A stretch of 64,000 nucleotides of DNA, taken from the NCBI RefSeq assembly GCF_014217875.1, contig NZ_CP059060.1:310001-374000 (forward strand), read 5' to 3'. A program made the position numbers and the translations under genes. The notes beneath the pieces were generated by a model. That model had not been told where the DNA came from. It saw only the letters and a list, made by a program, of their open reading frames with translations, and did no database searches. The first letter of the stretch is position 1; the number at the start of each line of letters is the position of its first letter. Below, in pieces: positions 34,736-42,471 of the stretch. Origin of the DNA: Synechococcus sp. LTW-R (GTDB lineage Bacteria > Cyanobacteriota > Cyanobacteriia > PCC-6307 > Cyanobiaceae).

Positions 34736-35821
34736 ATGCCTGACGCCCTCACCTTCCTGGAGATCGTGGCCGGCATCTCGCTTCTCTTTGGCGGGGGAGA
34801 GTTGTTCGTGGCAGGGGCCGTGGCGCTCTCGCTGCTGCTCGGCATCCCCCAGATCGTCATTGGTTTGACGGTGGTTGCCTTTGGCACCAGCGCCCCTGAG
34901 TTGTTTGTGAGCCTGCTCTCGACCCTTCAGGGCAGCTCAGGCGGTGATTCGATTGCCGTGAGCAATGTTCTGGGCTCGAACATCTTCAATGTGATGGTGG
35001 TGCTGGGCGCGAGCGCGGCGATCACGTCCCTGCGGGTGCGCAGTCGCTTAGTCCGGCGTGATGTGCCCCTGTTGCTCGCGGTGTCGATGGCCACGTGGGC
35101 CATGGCTTCATCCGGCAGCTTCACCTGGGTTGCGGGTCTGGCCCTGTTGACGGCCCTGGTGATCACCCTCGTGTGGGAAGTCCGCTCAGCCCGGGAAGAC
35201 CACGAGGAAGGCCTCGATGATATTGATGCGGAGGGGGCTTCAACCACTCCGGTGGCCCTGTTCAAGTTGGCCGTGGGCCTGGCGCTGCTGGTGGTGGGGT
35301 CCCAAGTGCTGATCAAAGGGGCGATCGCGGCGGCCCAAACCCTGGGGGTCAGCGAGGCGGTCATTGGTCTGACGATCGTCTCGGCCGGAACCTCGATGCC
35401 TGAGCTGGTGACCTCCCTTGTGGCGGCCTATCGGGGCAAGGCGGACTTGGCCATCGGCAACGTGGTGGGCAGCAACCTTCTGAACCAACTGCTGATCCTT
35501 GGGCTCTGTGCCTTGTTCTCTGGTCAGGACGGTCTGCTGGTCAGCCCGGAGCTGCTCCGCCGTGACTTCCCTGTCATGGTGCTGACGACCCTGGCCTGCC
35601 TGCCGATTTTCTGGAGTGGCGGCGTGATCAACCGCCTGGAAGGTTGGTTGTTGCTCGGGGCCTATGGCCTCTATCTGATTGAGCAGATCCTGAGCAGCAC
35701 TGCGGCACCAGGTATCGATGAATTCAGGCTCTTTGTCCTGGTGGCGGTCCTGCCGCTGGTTCTCGTTTTCCTCACCTGGACCTCTCTGCGTTGGATGCAG
35801 CAGCGCAAGGCCGCTGGCTAG
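34736..35821 (+). CDS. Na+/Ca2+-type antiporter (CaCA family, YrbG-like)
   Basis: A 361-residue cation exchanger with ten helices in two inverted repeats. The alpha-repeat ion-binding motifs are VIGLTVVAFGTSAPELFVSLLS (first) and VIGLTIVSAGTSMPELVTSLVA (second), separated by an acidic cytosolic loop (AREDHEEGLDDIDAEG). It would exchange Na+ or H+ for Ca2+ at the plasma membrane. ATG at 34736 starts the first repeat; a GTG at 34706 would add ten residues. Placement behind DUF389 and near bicA suggests help in maintaining the Na+ gradient used for bicarbonate uptake. Confidence 0.9.
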   Translation: MPDALTFLEIVAGISLLFGGGELFVAGAVALSLLLGIPQIVIGLTVVAFGTSAPELFVSLLSTLQGSSGGDSIAVSNVLGSNIFNVMVVLGASAAITSLRVRSRLVRRDVPLLLAVSMATWAMASSGSFTWVAGLALLTALVITLVWEVRSAREDHEEGLDDIDAEGASTTPVALFKLAVGLALLVVGSQVLIKGAIAAAQTLGVSEAVIGLTIVSAGTSMPELVTSLVAAYRGKADLAIGNVVGSNLLNQLLILGLCALFSGQDGLLVSPELLRRDFPVMVLTTLACLPIFWSGGVINRLEGWLLLGAYGLYLIEQILSSTAAPGIDEFRLFVLVAVLPLVLVFLTWTSLRWMQQRKAAG

Positions 35822-35833
35822 AGAGGCGGCGCT

Positions 35834-36052
35834 TCAGTTCAGAACAACGCTCGGGAGCATGGAGACGCTGAGCCCAGCCGCGGTGGCGTCGCTGTAGAGA
35901 CTCTCGCTGCTCTCCCGGTTCAGATTCACCTTGCCGGAGCAAATCAGCTCCCAGGTGTCATTGGCGAAATGGGTTTGCAGCCAAAGCATCCCCAGAACAC
36001 TGCGGTGTTTGAGGTTGTAGCTCGCTCCGACGGACGTCAGGGTGATGTCCAT
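35834..36052 (-). CDS. Small protein of unknown function
   Basis: A 72-residue ORF (MDITLTSVGASYNL... ending SMLPSVVLN) with balanced composition, a Trp/His-containing centre (LWLQTHFANDTWELIC) and no recognised family. Its ATG begins directly after the U-tract of a perfect terminator hairpin at 36058-36088 on the same strand, so it could only be made by terminator read-through or from a promoter not seen. Converges on the antiporter gene. Confidence 0.5.
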   Translation of the reverse strand: MDITLTSVGASYNLKHRSVLGMLWLQTHFANDTWELICSGKVNLNRESSESLYSDATAAGLSVSMLPSVVLN

Positions 36053-36057
36053 GGCCC

Positions 36058-36088
36058 AAAAAAAACCTCCCCCTATTCCAGGGGGAGG
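36058..36088 (-). terminator. Factor-independent terminator after the DUF4278 gene
   Basis: Perfect 8-bp stem CCTCCCCC/GGGGGAGG (36066-36073 with 36081-36088) and 7-base loop. Read on the minus strand it is followed by eight U residues (36058-36065). It terminates transcription from the DUF4278 gene, 60 bases past its stop. Confidence 0.9.
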
Positions 36089-36147
36089 CGTCGGATGCTG
36101 ATGTATCAACGCGAACCAAAATCAAAAGCCTTGGTTTTGCTGCGTGA

Positions 36148-36363
36148 TCAGCCCTGGTTGACTTGGGCCGCGGCGTCCGCCTGACGGTGGTGGTAGTGGT
36201 GGCCGCGGTACTGGAGGTCGACGGAGGCGTCGACGGCAGCGGCTTCGTGGCGTAGAGGGGCCTCGAAGTGCTGGCCCCGGTAAGCGTGCTCAACAGGGAT
36301 GGCGGCGGGCTGTTCGTGGCTGGCGGTGTCGTAGCTGACGCCCCGGTATTGCAGTTTGCTCAT
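36148..36363 (-). CDS. DUF4278-type small protein with YRG repeats
   Basis: A 71-residue protein with three YRG-type units: LQYRGVSYD at the N terminus, AYRGQHFE in the centre and LQYRGHHYHH near the C terminus. The YRG motif is characteristic of DUF4278, a family of small cyanobacterial proteins of unknown role, usually with one or two units. The His-rich third unit (GHHYHHR) could bind metal. ATG at 36361-36363 starts directly on MSKLQYRG; a Met three codons earlier is an alternative. Confidence 0.78.
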   Translation of the reverse strand: MSKLQYRGVSYDTASHEQPAAIPVEHAYRGQHFEAPLRHEAAAVDASVDLQYRGHHYHHRQADAAAQVNQG

Positions 36364-36516
36364 GGTGGTCATCGGGCCTCGAAGGGTCGGTGGGTTGTCC
36401 GCTTCGTGGGAAGGAGCGTTGCTTCGCCTTGCGGTGGGCTACTTCCGGTGGAGCCAGGCCCAGAGGGGGCTCCCTCAACGTTTTGTCCTTCTGCAGCATT
36501 TCTAGCGGAATAGGAA

Positions 36517-36531
36517 TGTTCACAGTGAACA
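36517..36531. promoter_or_regulatory. 15-base perfect palindrome, possible operator
   Basis: TGTTCAC-A-GTGAACA reads the same on both strands, centred at 36524, about 205 bases before the amt start and 150 bases before the divergent DUF4278 start. The dyad form suits a dimeric regulator. It does not match the cyanobacterial LexA (AGTAC-type), Fur or NtcA consensus, so the regulator is unknown. Confidence 0.5.
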
Positions 36532-36640
36532 AAATCTGTGTATCTGTACTTTTTGTAATATTGTGTGTGATTTCTCGAACATCTTTCCTTCATATTCGTT
36601 CCGGTGGCTCGGTCGTCTTTTCGAGTCAAATTGCTAATTT

Positions 36641-36654
36641 GTAGCGACTGCCAC
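36641..36654 (+). promoter_or_regulatory. Near-consensus NtcA-binding site upstream of amt
   Basis: GTA-N8-CAC differs in one base from the NtcA consensus GTA-N8-TAC. It lies 75 bases before the amt ATG, a usual position for nitrogen control. The -10 element is not clear: TCTAAT at 36687 is farther from the site than the usual ~22 bases, so the assignment is tentative. Confidence 0.4.
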
Positions 36655-36729
36655 CTTGACGGGGTTGGTTGATGCGGAACATTGGGTCTAATGGCGGTTA
36701 TCCGTCATCCACCCAGCGACTGCTTTTTG

Positions 36730-38187
36730 ATGACTGTTGCTTCTGCATCTCGGCCTCGGCCGAAGAGCCTGCAGGAAGCGAGTTTGCTTGAGGGACCGCA
36801 GCTCCTGCTCCGCAAGGTGCGAGGTTTTTCCTCTGGCCGCTCGTTGACCTGGTTGGCCTGTGTACCCCTGGCTCTCTTCGGTCTGGGTGTCTTCAACCTT
36901 TCAGCTCACGCAACCGAGTTGCCAGAGCTCAATGCAGCCTTCTTGGCTAACAACATGTGGCTCTTGGTGGCCACGATCCTGGTGATCTTCATGAACGCCG
37001 GTTTCGCCATGGTCGAAGCCGGGATGTGCCGACAGAAGAACGCCGTCAACATTCTCGCCAAGAACCTCTTCGTGTTCGCCCTTGCGGTGACCGCCTATTG
37101 GTTCATTGGTTACTCACTCATGTACGGCGGCTCCGTCGCTGACGGCTGGTTCTATTTCAACGGCCTGTTCTTTGACCCCACTGTCACCGCTGAGATGGTG
37201 ACTGACGGAAGTCTGGTCCCCACCGTTGACTTCCTCTTCCAGGCCGCTTTCGCGGGCACCGCTGCCACGATCGTTTCCGGTTTGGTTGCTGAGCGCGTCA
37301 AGTTCGGTGAGTTCGTGATCTTCGCTCTCGTCCTGACCGCGTTTATTTACCCGATCTCCGGCTCCTGGCAGTGGAACGGCGGCTGGCTGAGCGAGCTCGG
37401 CTTCATTGACTTCGCTGGCTCCTCCATCGTTCACTCCGTTGGGGCTTGGGCCGGTCTGGTGGGCGCCATGCTGCTTGGCCCCCGCATCGGCAAGTTCGTG
37501 GGCGGTAAGCCTCAGGCCATCCCTGGCCACAACATGTCGATTGCAACCCTCGGCGCGCTAATCCTTTGGATTGGCTGGTACGGCTTTAACCCCGGCTCTG
37601 AGCTGGCGATGGACCAGTACGTGCCCTACGTGGCAGTGACCACCACCCTGGCTGCTGCTGGCGGTGCCATTGCGGCCACCATCGTCTCGACCCTGACCTC
37701 GGGTAAGCCTGACCTGACGATGATCATCAACGGCATCCTGGCCGGTCTGGTGAGCATCACCGCAGGTTGCGGCAACATGACCCTGGTGGGTTCTTGGGTT
37801 GCCGGTGCCGTGGGTGGCATCATCGTCGTCTTCGCGGTCTCCGCACTCGACGCCGCTGGCATCGACGATCCCGTTGGCGCCTTCTCCGTGCACGGTGTGT
37901 GCGGAGTTTGGGGCACCCTTGTGATCGGCCTTTGGGGCGTGGATGGCATGGATGTGGGCTCCGCCGGCATCGGGCTTCTCAATGGTGGCGGCATCAGCCA
38001 GCTGGGTATCCAGGCCCTGGGCTGTGCGGCCTATGCCATTTGGACCATCGTCACCTGCTGGATTGCTTGGTCGGTGATCGGCGGTCTGTTTGGTGGCATC
38101 CGCGTCACCGAGCAAGAAGAGATCGAAGGTCTCGACATCGGCGAGCACGGCATGGAGGCTTACCCCGATTTCGCCTCGGCGAAGTGA
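36730..38187 (+). CDS. amt: Ammonium transporter, Amt family
   Basis: A 485-residue channel-like transporter that imports ammonium across the plasma membrane. After a ~55-residue N-terminal region with a cleavable-looking hydrophobic segment (LACVPLALFGLGVFNLSAHA), eleven helices follow. Family signatures are NNMWLLVATILVIFMNAGFAMVEAGMCR, FVFALAVTAYW, the pore His of VHSVGAWAGLVGAML and of SVHGVCGVWGTL. ATG at 36730 is preferred over 36691 and a TTG at 36682. A perfect terminator follows. An NtcA-like site upstream fits nitrogen control. Confidence 0.94.
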   Translation: MTVASASRPRPKSLQEASLLEGPQLLLRKVRGFSSGRSLTWLACVPLALFGLGVFNLSAHATELPELNAAFLANNMWLLVATILVIFMNAGFAMVEAGMCRQKNAVNILAKNLFVFALAVTAYWFIGYSLMYGGSVADGWFYFNGLFFDPTVTAEMVTDGSLVPTVDFLFQAAFAGTAATIVSGLVAERVKFGEFVIFALVLTAFIYPISGSWQWNGGWLSELGFIDFAGSSIVHSVGAWAGLVGAMLLGPRIGKFVGGKPQAIPGHNMSIATLGALILWIGWYGFNPGSELAMDQYVPYVAVTTTLAAAGGAIAATIVSTLTSGKPDLTMIINGILAGLVSITAGCGNMTLVGSWVAGAVGGIIVVFAVSALDAAGIDDPVGAFSVHGVCGVWGTLVIGLWGVDGMDVGSAGIGLLNGGGISQLGIQALGCAAYAIWTIVTCWIAWSVIGGLFGGIRVTEQEEIEGLDIGEHGMEAYPDFASAK

Positions 38188-38208
38188 TTCTCTGACCGGT
38201 ACTCCCTG

Positions 38209-38232
38209 GGCCCGCTTCGGCGGGCCTTTTTT
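38209..38232 (+). terminator. Factor-independent terminator of amt
   Basis: Stem GGCCCGC (38209-38215), UUCG tetraloop and GCGGGCC (38220-38226), followed by six T residues. It lies 21 bases after the amt stop and is a textbook intrinsic terminator. Confidence 0.95.
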
Positions 38233-38284
38233 ATTGGCCGGCTGTACTGGCCTGTCAGCATGCAAGCCAACGGCCGTCCAGCTC

Positions 38285-38539
38285 TTGCCCTGCCCGCGCT
38301 GCGGTGCTCGCTTGATCACCAAAACCGAGCAGCCGCCTGTGCGCTTGGTTTGCGTGGAGTGCCGGCAGGTGCTGCCCCAGAACGCCCAGGTGCCAATCAT
38401 CACCTTGGTGGTCCGTCACTTTTGGGGCGTGACGCTGCTGTTCGGCTTCGTGGTGGTTCCACTGCTGGTAATGAGCCTTTCGCCGTGGATTGAGCGGGTC
38501 CCCCGGGCGCCCCGCACCCACTTGAGCACCACTAGATGA
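38285..38539 (+). CDS. Small zinc-ribbon membrane protein (hypothetical)
   Basis: An 84-residue frame with two CxxC pairs, CPRC near the N terminus and CVEC about 20 residues later, typical of a zinc ribbon, followed by one transmembrane helix (TLVVRHFWGVTLLFGFVVVPLLVM). The pattern is protein-like and the frame runs without a stop to the Rrf2 gene, which it overlaps by eight bases tail to tail. The start is unclear: TTG at 38285 gives the minimal protein; TTG at 38234 lies inside the amt terminator. Confidence 0.5.
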   Translation: MPCPRCGARLITKTEQPPVRLVCVECRQVLPQNAQVPIITLVVRHFWGVTLLFGFVVVPLLVMSLSPWIERVPRAPRTHLSTTR

Positions 38540-38984
38540 AGTACATCGCCTGAGCCTGGAGGCGCGCATCCCGCTGTGCGAGGAGATCCGCCAGGGTTGT
38601 GGACTCCAGCAGCGTTCGCCGCTGGTCCGTGAGCTGAGTGTCGAGGGCGTGCAGCACCTGTCGCTCCAGACTCGGTTGAACCGCCTGCTCCGGTTCAGAT
38701 CTGCCCTCCAGGCAGTCGAGCACCTCGCTGAGATGGATCGTTGCGGCGGGTCGGGTCAGTTGGTAGCCCCCCCTGGGGCCGCGGCTGCTGTTGAGCAGGC
38801 CCTCTTTGCGCAGGCTGGTCAGCAGCTGCTCGAGGTAGCGCTCGGGAATGTCCTGGCGCTGGGCGATGGCGGAGACCTGCAGCCGTCCTCCTCGGGCCTC
38901 GATGCCAGCGAGTTCAAGTAGGGCCAGGAGCCCGTAGCGGGTTTTGGCGTTGAAGGACAACGGCGCGACTTGGGTTGATTCCAC
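38532..38984 (-). CDS. Rrf2-family transcriptional regulator
   Basis: A 150-residue winged-helix regulator. The DNA-binding domain is recognised by KTRYGLLALLELA, VSAIAQRQDIPERYLEQLLTSLRKEGLL and SSRGPRGGYQLTRPA, the hallmark wing. Only one Cys (EVLDCLEG) is present in the region where IscR and NsrR carry three [Fe-S] ligands, so it is more like the cluster-free CymR group, which controls sulfur genes. Starts with GTG at 38984. It is divergent from the SLC13 permease gene, 121 bases apart, and may regulate it. Confidence 0.9.
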   Translation of the reverse strand: MESTQVAPLSFNAKTRYGLLALLELAGIEARGGRLQVSAIAQRQDIPERYLEQLLTSLRKEGLLNSSRGPRGGYQLTRPAATIHLSEVLDCLEGRSEPEQAVQPSLERQVLHALDTQLTDQRRTLLESTTLADLLAQRDARLQAQAMYFI

Positions 38985-39105
38985 GGTAAAGCACTTGGGA
39001 ATTGTTAGTGCGTGGTTCCCTTTTGGCTATTGGCTTCTGCTATCCCTTTTCCCTTCGGGTCGTAGTTCCCGACCTCATTGCCGTATTTCTTGACCTGTAG
39101 GCTGA

Positions 39106-40935
39106 ATGCCTTGCCCGATCGCCCCTGTCTTGGCTGATCTTGTTGCTGCCGCTCTGCAGCCCGAAGCATTGATCACGCTGCTGGTGCTGATCGGCTCGGT
39201 CGTGCTGTTTGTGTCCGGTTGGCTGGCCCCGGATCTCACGGGCCTGCTGGCCGCCGGGTTGCTCGTCAGCTTTCACGTGATTGAGCCGAGGGAGGCCCTG
39301 GAGGGCTTTGGCAGCCCGGCCCTGATCACCCTGGCGGGTCTGTTTGCGATTTCCGCGGGATTGTTCCGCAGTGGTGGTTTGGATCGCCTGCGGGCCTTGA
39401 TTGGCTCCGATGCGATTCGCAGCCCCAAGCGAATGATCGCCCTAATGGTGACTGTGGTCGGCCCCGTTTCTGCGGTGGTCCCCAACACCCCGATCGTGGC
39501 CAGCCTGCTGCCGGTGGTCGAGGGCTGGTGCAAGCGCCGCCGCATTTCCCCGTCGAAGGTGCTGCTCCCCTTGTCCTTTGCGACGGTGCTCGGGGGCACC
39601 ATCACCCTGCTGGGCAGTTCGGTGAACCTTTTGGCCAGTGAGGTCAGCAGCCGTCTGGGTTACGGCAGTTTTGGCCTGTTCAGCTTTACCCCGATTGGCT
39701 TGGGGGTCTGGTTGCTGGGCGGCTCCTTGATGGTGCTGCTCGCCGATCGCTTTCTGCCGGACCGGGGGCGCGATGACGATGACCTGATCGCCGATCTCTC
39801 CAGCAGTGGCTATTTGACGGAGGTCAAGATTCCCCTGGGCTCGGAGCTGATCGGTCAATCGCTCCATGCCACCCGTCTGCAACGGCGCTTTGACCTCGAC
39901 GTCCTCGAGCTCCACCGCGGCACGGAGCGCTTCATGCCGCCCTTGGCCGATCGCACGTTGATGCTGGGTGATCGCTTGCTGCTGCGCTGCAACCGCGACG
40001 ACCTGCTGCGGCTGCAGCAGGACCACACGGTGGTGCTGGCCCCCACGCCCGAGCAGCCGGTGAGCTTGGAGCAAGACAACAGCCAGCGAATGGTGGAAGT
40101 GCTGTTGCCTTCGGGCTCCACCTTGGCTGGCGATTGCCTGCGGGATTTGCGCTTCAGGCAGCGCTACAACGCCACGGTCCTTGCGTTGCGCCGCGGCAAT
40201 GCCGTGCTGCGGGAACGGCTGGGCCGGGCTCAATTGCGTGAGGGCGATGTTCTCCTGCTGCAGGGGCCGAAGGACGCCATCCGTGGCCTTCAGGCCAACA
40301 ACGACTTGGTCGTCCTCGAGCAGCTGGAGAAAGATCTGCCGACGGTGAGCCGCAAGTGCGTGGCTCTGCTGATTGCCGCCCTGGTGTTGCTGCTGCCCAG
40401 TTTTGAGGTCATCCCCCTGGTCGCGTCCGTCCTGCTGGGCACGGTGGCGATGGTGGTGACGGGGTGCCTGCGGGCCGGTGAATTGCAGCGGGTGGTGCGC
40501 CTGGACGTCCTCGTGCTCTTGGGCTCCTTGGCCAGCTTCAGCGTCGCCCTGGAGAAAACGGGCTTGGCCTCGGCCCTCGCCCAGGCGTTGTTGCTCGGCC
40601 TCAGCAGTTGGCCGGTCTACGGCGCGATGGTGGCGGTCTTCCTCTTCACGGTGGCCCTGACGGAGGTGATGAGCAACGCCGCCACCGTGGCGATGTTGAT
40701 TCCGATCGCCGGTCAATTGGCCCAGGGGTTGGGCTTGCCGCCGATGGCGCTGATCTACATCGTGCTGTTCGGCGCCAGCCAGAGCTTTCTCAGCCCCGTC
40801 GGCTACCAAACCAACCTGATGGTTTATGGCCCGGGTCGCTATCGCTTCTTGGACGTCTCCCGCTACGGCTTCCCCCTCACCATCGCCATGGCCATCGCTG
40901 TGCCCTGGATGGTCTGCCGTTGGTTCGGGCTGTAG
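39106..40935 (+). CDS. SLC13-family permease with two RCK_C (TrkA-C) domains
   Basis: A 609-residue divalent-anion/Na+ symporter-type protein. Membrane halves at about 20-205 and 415-609 flank two cytosolic RCK_C domains (~235-305, GSELIGQSLHATRLQRRFD..., and ~325-400, GSTLAGDCLRDLRFRQRYN...). SLC13 motifs are seen as GPVSAVVPNTPIVASLLPVV and its repeat TEVMSNAATVAMLIPIA. Relatives include sulfate transporters and the algal sulfur-acclimation protein SAC1. Substrate sulfate is a reasonable guess, helped by the divergent Rrf2 regulator, but not shown. Confidence 0.88.
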   Translation: MPCPIAPVLADLVAAALQPEALITLLVLIGSVVLFVSGWLAPDLTGLLAAGLLVSFHVIEPREALEGFGSPALITLAGLFAISAGLFRSGGLDRLRALIGSDAIRSPKRMIALMVTVVGPVSAVVPNTPIVASLLPVVEGWCKRRRISPSKVLLPLSFATVLGGTITLLGSSVNLLASEVSSRLGYGSFGLFSFTPIGLGVWLLGGSLMVLLADRFLPDRGRDDDDLIADLSSSGYLTEVKIPLGSELIGQSLHATRLQRRFDLDVLELHRGTERFMPPLADRTLMLGDRLLLRCNRDDLLRLQQDHTVVLAPTPEQPVSLEQDNSQRMVEVLLPSGSTLAGDCLRDLRFRQRYNATVLALRRGNAVLRERLGRAQLREGDVLLLQGPKDAIRGLQANNDLVVLEQLEKDLPTVSRKCVALLIAALVLLLPSFEVIPLVASVLLGTVAMVVTGCLRAGELQRVVRLDVLVLLGSLASFSVALEKTGLASALAQALLLGLSSWPVYGAMVAVFLFTVALTEVMSNAATVAMLIPIAGQLAQGLGLPPMALIYIVLFGASQSFLSPVGYQTNLMVYGPGRYRFLDVSRYGFPLTIAMAIAVPWMVCRWFGL

Positions 40936-40967
40936 AACGTGGGTCTCCAGATCCGAAAGACTCTTCA

Positions 40968-41429
40968 ATGAGCGGGCCCAAGTCGTGGCTGAGGCGCCTG
41001 CGTCAGTGGTTGCTTTGGCTATGGCATCACGAGGCCACGGTCGGTCAGAAGGCCCGCGGTTTAGCCGCCGGCGTCTTCATGGGCTGTTTCCCCATCTTTG
41101 GCTTGCAGACCCTGCTGGGCATTGCCCTGGCCAGCCTGGTGCGCGGCAACCACATCCTCGCGGCGGCGGGCACCTGGATCAGTAATCCCCTGACCTACAT
41201 CCCCCTCTACTGGTTCAACTACGCCGTGGGCTGCAGGGTGCTGGGTCCAGGCCCCGCCTTGCCGTCTCTTGAGGTGCTTCAGCAGGGGGGACTCTTGGAG
41301 CTGGGCCTGGCGATGAGTTCCCGCCTGTTGCTCGGATCCACCCTGGTGGGATTGGCCAGTGCGGGCCTCTTTGGTGGGCTCTATTGGTGGTTGCTCAGGC
41401 GCAGTAAGGGCGCCAGCTCCCACACCTAA
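40968..41429 (+). CDS. DUF2062 membrane protein
   Basis: A 153-residue protein of the DUF2062 family. The signature ARGLAAGVFMGCFPIFGLQTLLGIALASLVRGNHILAAAGTWISNPLT is interrupted here only for reference: the key block GVFMGCFPIFGLQT is near residue 33 and SNPLTYIPLYW near residue 70. Three to four helices are predicted. Function is unknown; in other bacteria the domain is often next to or fused with glycosyltransferases. ATG at 40968 follows the permease stop by 32 bases. It overlaps the convergent CNNM gene by four bases. Confidence 0.85.
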   Translation: MSGPKSWLRRLRQWLLWLWHHEATVGQKARGLAAGVFMGCFPIFGLQTLLGIALASLVRGNHILAAAGTWISNPLTYIPLYWFNYAVGCRVLGPGPALPSLEVLQQGGLLELGLAMSSRLLLGSTLVGLASAGLFGGLYWWLLRRSKGASSHT

Positions 41430-42421
41430 CCCTCGCTGGGCACCCGCTTCCAGCCGGCCAGCACGCCAAGGATGTCGGCGGCACTGACCAGGCCGACGAA
41501 GGCCCCGAATTCATCCACGACGACCCGGACGGAGCTGCGGTCGCCTCTGCGGAAGCTGGTGAGGAGTCGATCGGCGCGGATCATCTCCGGTACGAACTGC
41601 GGCGCATCGCAGAGCTGGCTGATCAGGCGGTAGCCCCCGCCGCTGAGCAGTTCAGCCATGGCCCGCTCACGGCTTTGGACCCCGAGGACCTCATCCACCT
41701 CCTCTCCAAGGACCACCCACCAGGCGTCATCGGGGGCATCCAGGATCTCCTGGCGCACCGAGTCCAAGTTGGCGGCGCCGGAGAGGGAGGGGGTGGCAAC
41801 CCGCGAGACCATCAGGTCCCTGGCGGTGAGGTCATTGAGGGCAAAGACCTTGCCGATCATGGCCGCCTCGTCGGCTTCGATTTGCCCCTGCTGTGAGCCC
41901 AGGCGTGCCATCAAGTGGATCTCACGTTCGTTGGTCGTGAGTTCGTTCTTGGCGGTGATGGCCGGCATCAGCTTCTCGAGCACCAGCAGCAGGGGCAGGG
42001 TCAGGCGCTCAAGCATCAGCAGGATGCGCGCGGAGACCAACGAGATGGGCATGGCGAAGCTGTTGCCAATCGTCTTCGGCAGGATTTCAGCGAAGAGGAT
42101 CACGGCCACCGTGAATCCGACGTTGAAGAGCAGCAGCGCCCAGCGCCCCCCGACGGTCTCGAAGACCTGGTTCGCCTGGCTGCCTAGCAGGATGGAGCCG
42201 GAGATGTTGAAGAGGTTGTTGATCACCACGAGCAGCACCAGGGCCCGTCCCGGCCGGGCCTTGATCCGCTCCAGGGCCTTGGATCCGGCCACCCGTTGTT
42301 GCTTGAGGGTGTGGACCTGAATCGGATTCACCGTCAACATGGCGGCTTCCGTACTGGAGGCCAACGCCGAGCCCACCAGGATCAGCACTGCCATCACCAG
42401 CAGCACAACGATCGGATTCAT
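41426..42421 (-). CDS. CNNM/CorC-type membrane protein (DUF21 plus CBS pair)
   Basis: A 331-residue protein. The DUF21 transmembrane domain (residues 1-160) shows SSTEAAMLTVNPIQVHTL, VVINNLFNISGSILLG and AEILPKTIGNSFA; a CBS pair follows (ARDLMVSRVATPSLS... and VRVVVDEFGAFVGLVSAADILG). Homologues export or regulate Mg2+ and Co2+. The C-terminal CorC/HlyC domain of longer relatives is absent. Divergent from trkH with 50 bases between starts, so expression may be coordinated with K+ uptake. Confidence 0.88.
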   Translation of the reverse strand: MNPIVVLLVMAVLILVGSALASSTEAAMLTVNPIQVHTLKQQRVAGSKALERIKARPGRALVLLVVINNLFNISGSILLGSQANQVFETVGGRWALLLFNVGFTVAVILFAEILPKTIGNSFAMPISLVSARILLMLERLTLPLLLVLEKLMPAITAKNELTTNEREIHLMARLGSQQGQIEADEAAMIGKVFALNDLTARDLMVSRVATPSLSGAANLDSVRQEILDAPDDAWWVVLGEEVDEVLGVQSRERAMAELLSGGGYRLISQLCDAPQFVPEMIRADRLLTSFRRGDRSSVRVVVDEFGAFVGLVSAADILGVLAGWKRVPSEG

Positions 42422-42471
42422 CGACTGGTGGACGCTGCGAGATCGATCGGACCTTACCTACGGTTTGCGGG

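Larger units (their letters stand above)
36364..36729. other. Long upstream region of amt and the DUF4278 gene
   Basis: About 366 bases without a convincing gene. The right half (36510-36650) is clearly AT-richer than the window average, as expected for promoters. It holds a perfect 15-base palindrome at 36517-36531 and a near-consensus NtcA site at 36641-36654. A 42-codon hydrophobic ORF from 36516 is not credible (AGGA touches its ATG and it runs through the palindrome). Confidence 0.6.

Noticed and set aside
36516-36644. 42-codon hydrophobic ORF before amt
   Set aside because: The AGGA touches the ATG with no spacing, the frame runs through the palindrome and AT-rich promoter region, and the sequence looks like AT-rich noise.
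39442-40968. 508-codon open frame opposite the SLC13 permease
   Set aside because: Gln/His/Arg-rich antisense frame; the plus-strand frame has clear membrane helices and RCK_C domains.
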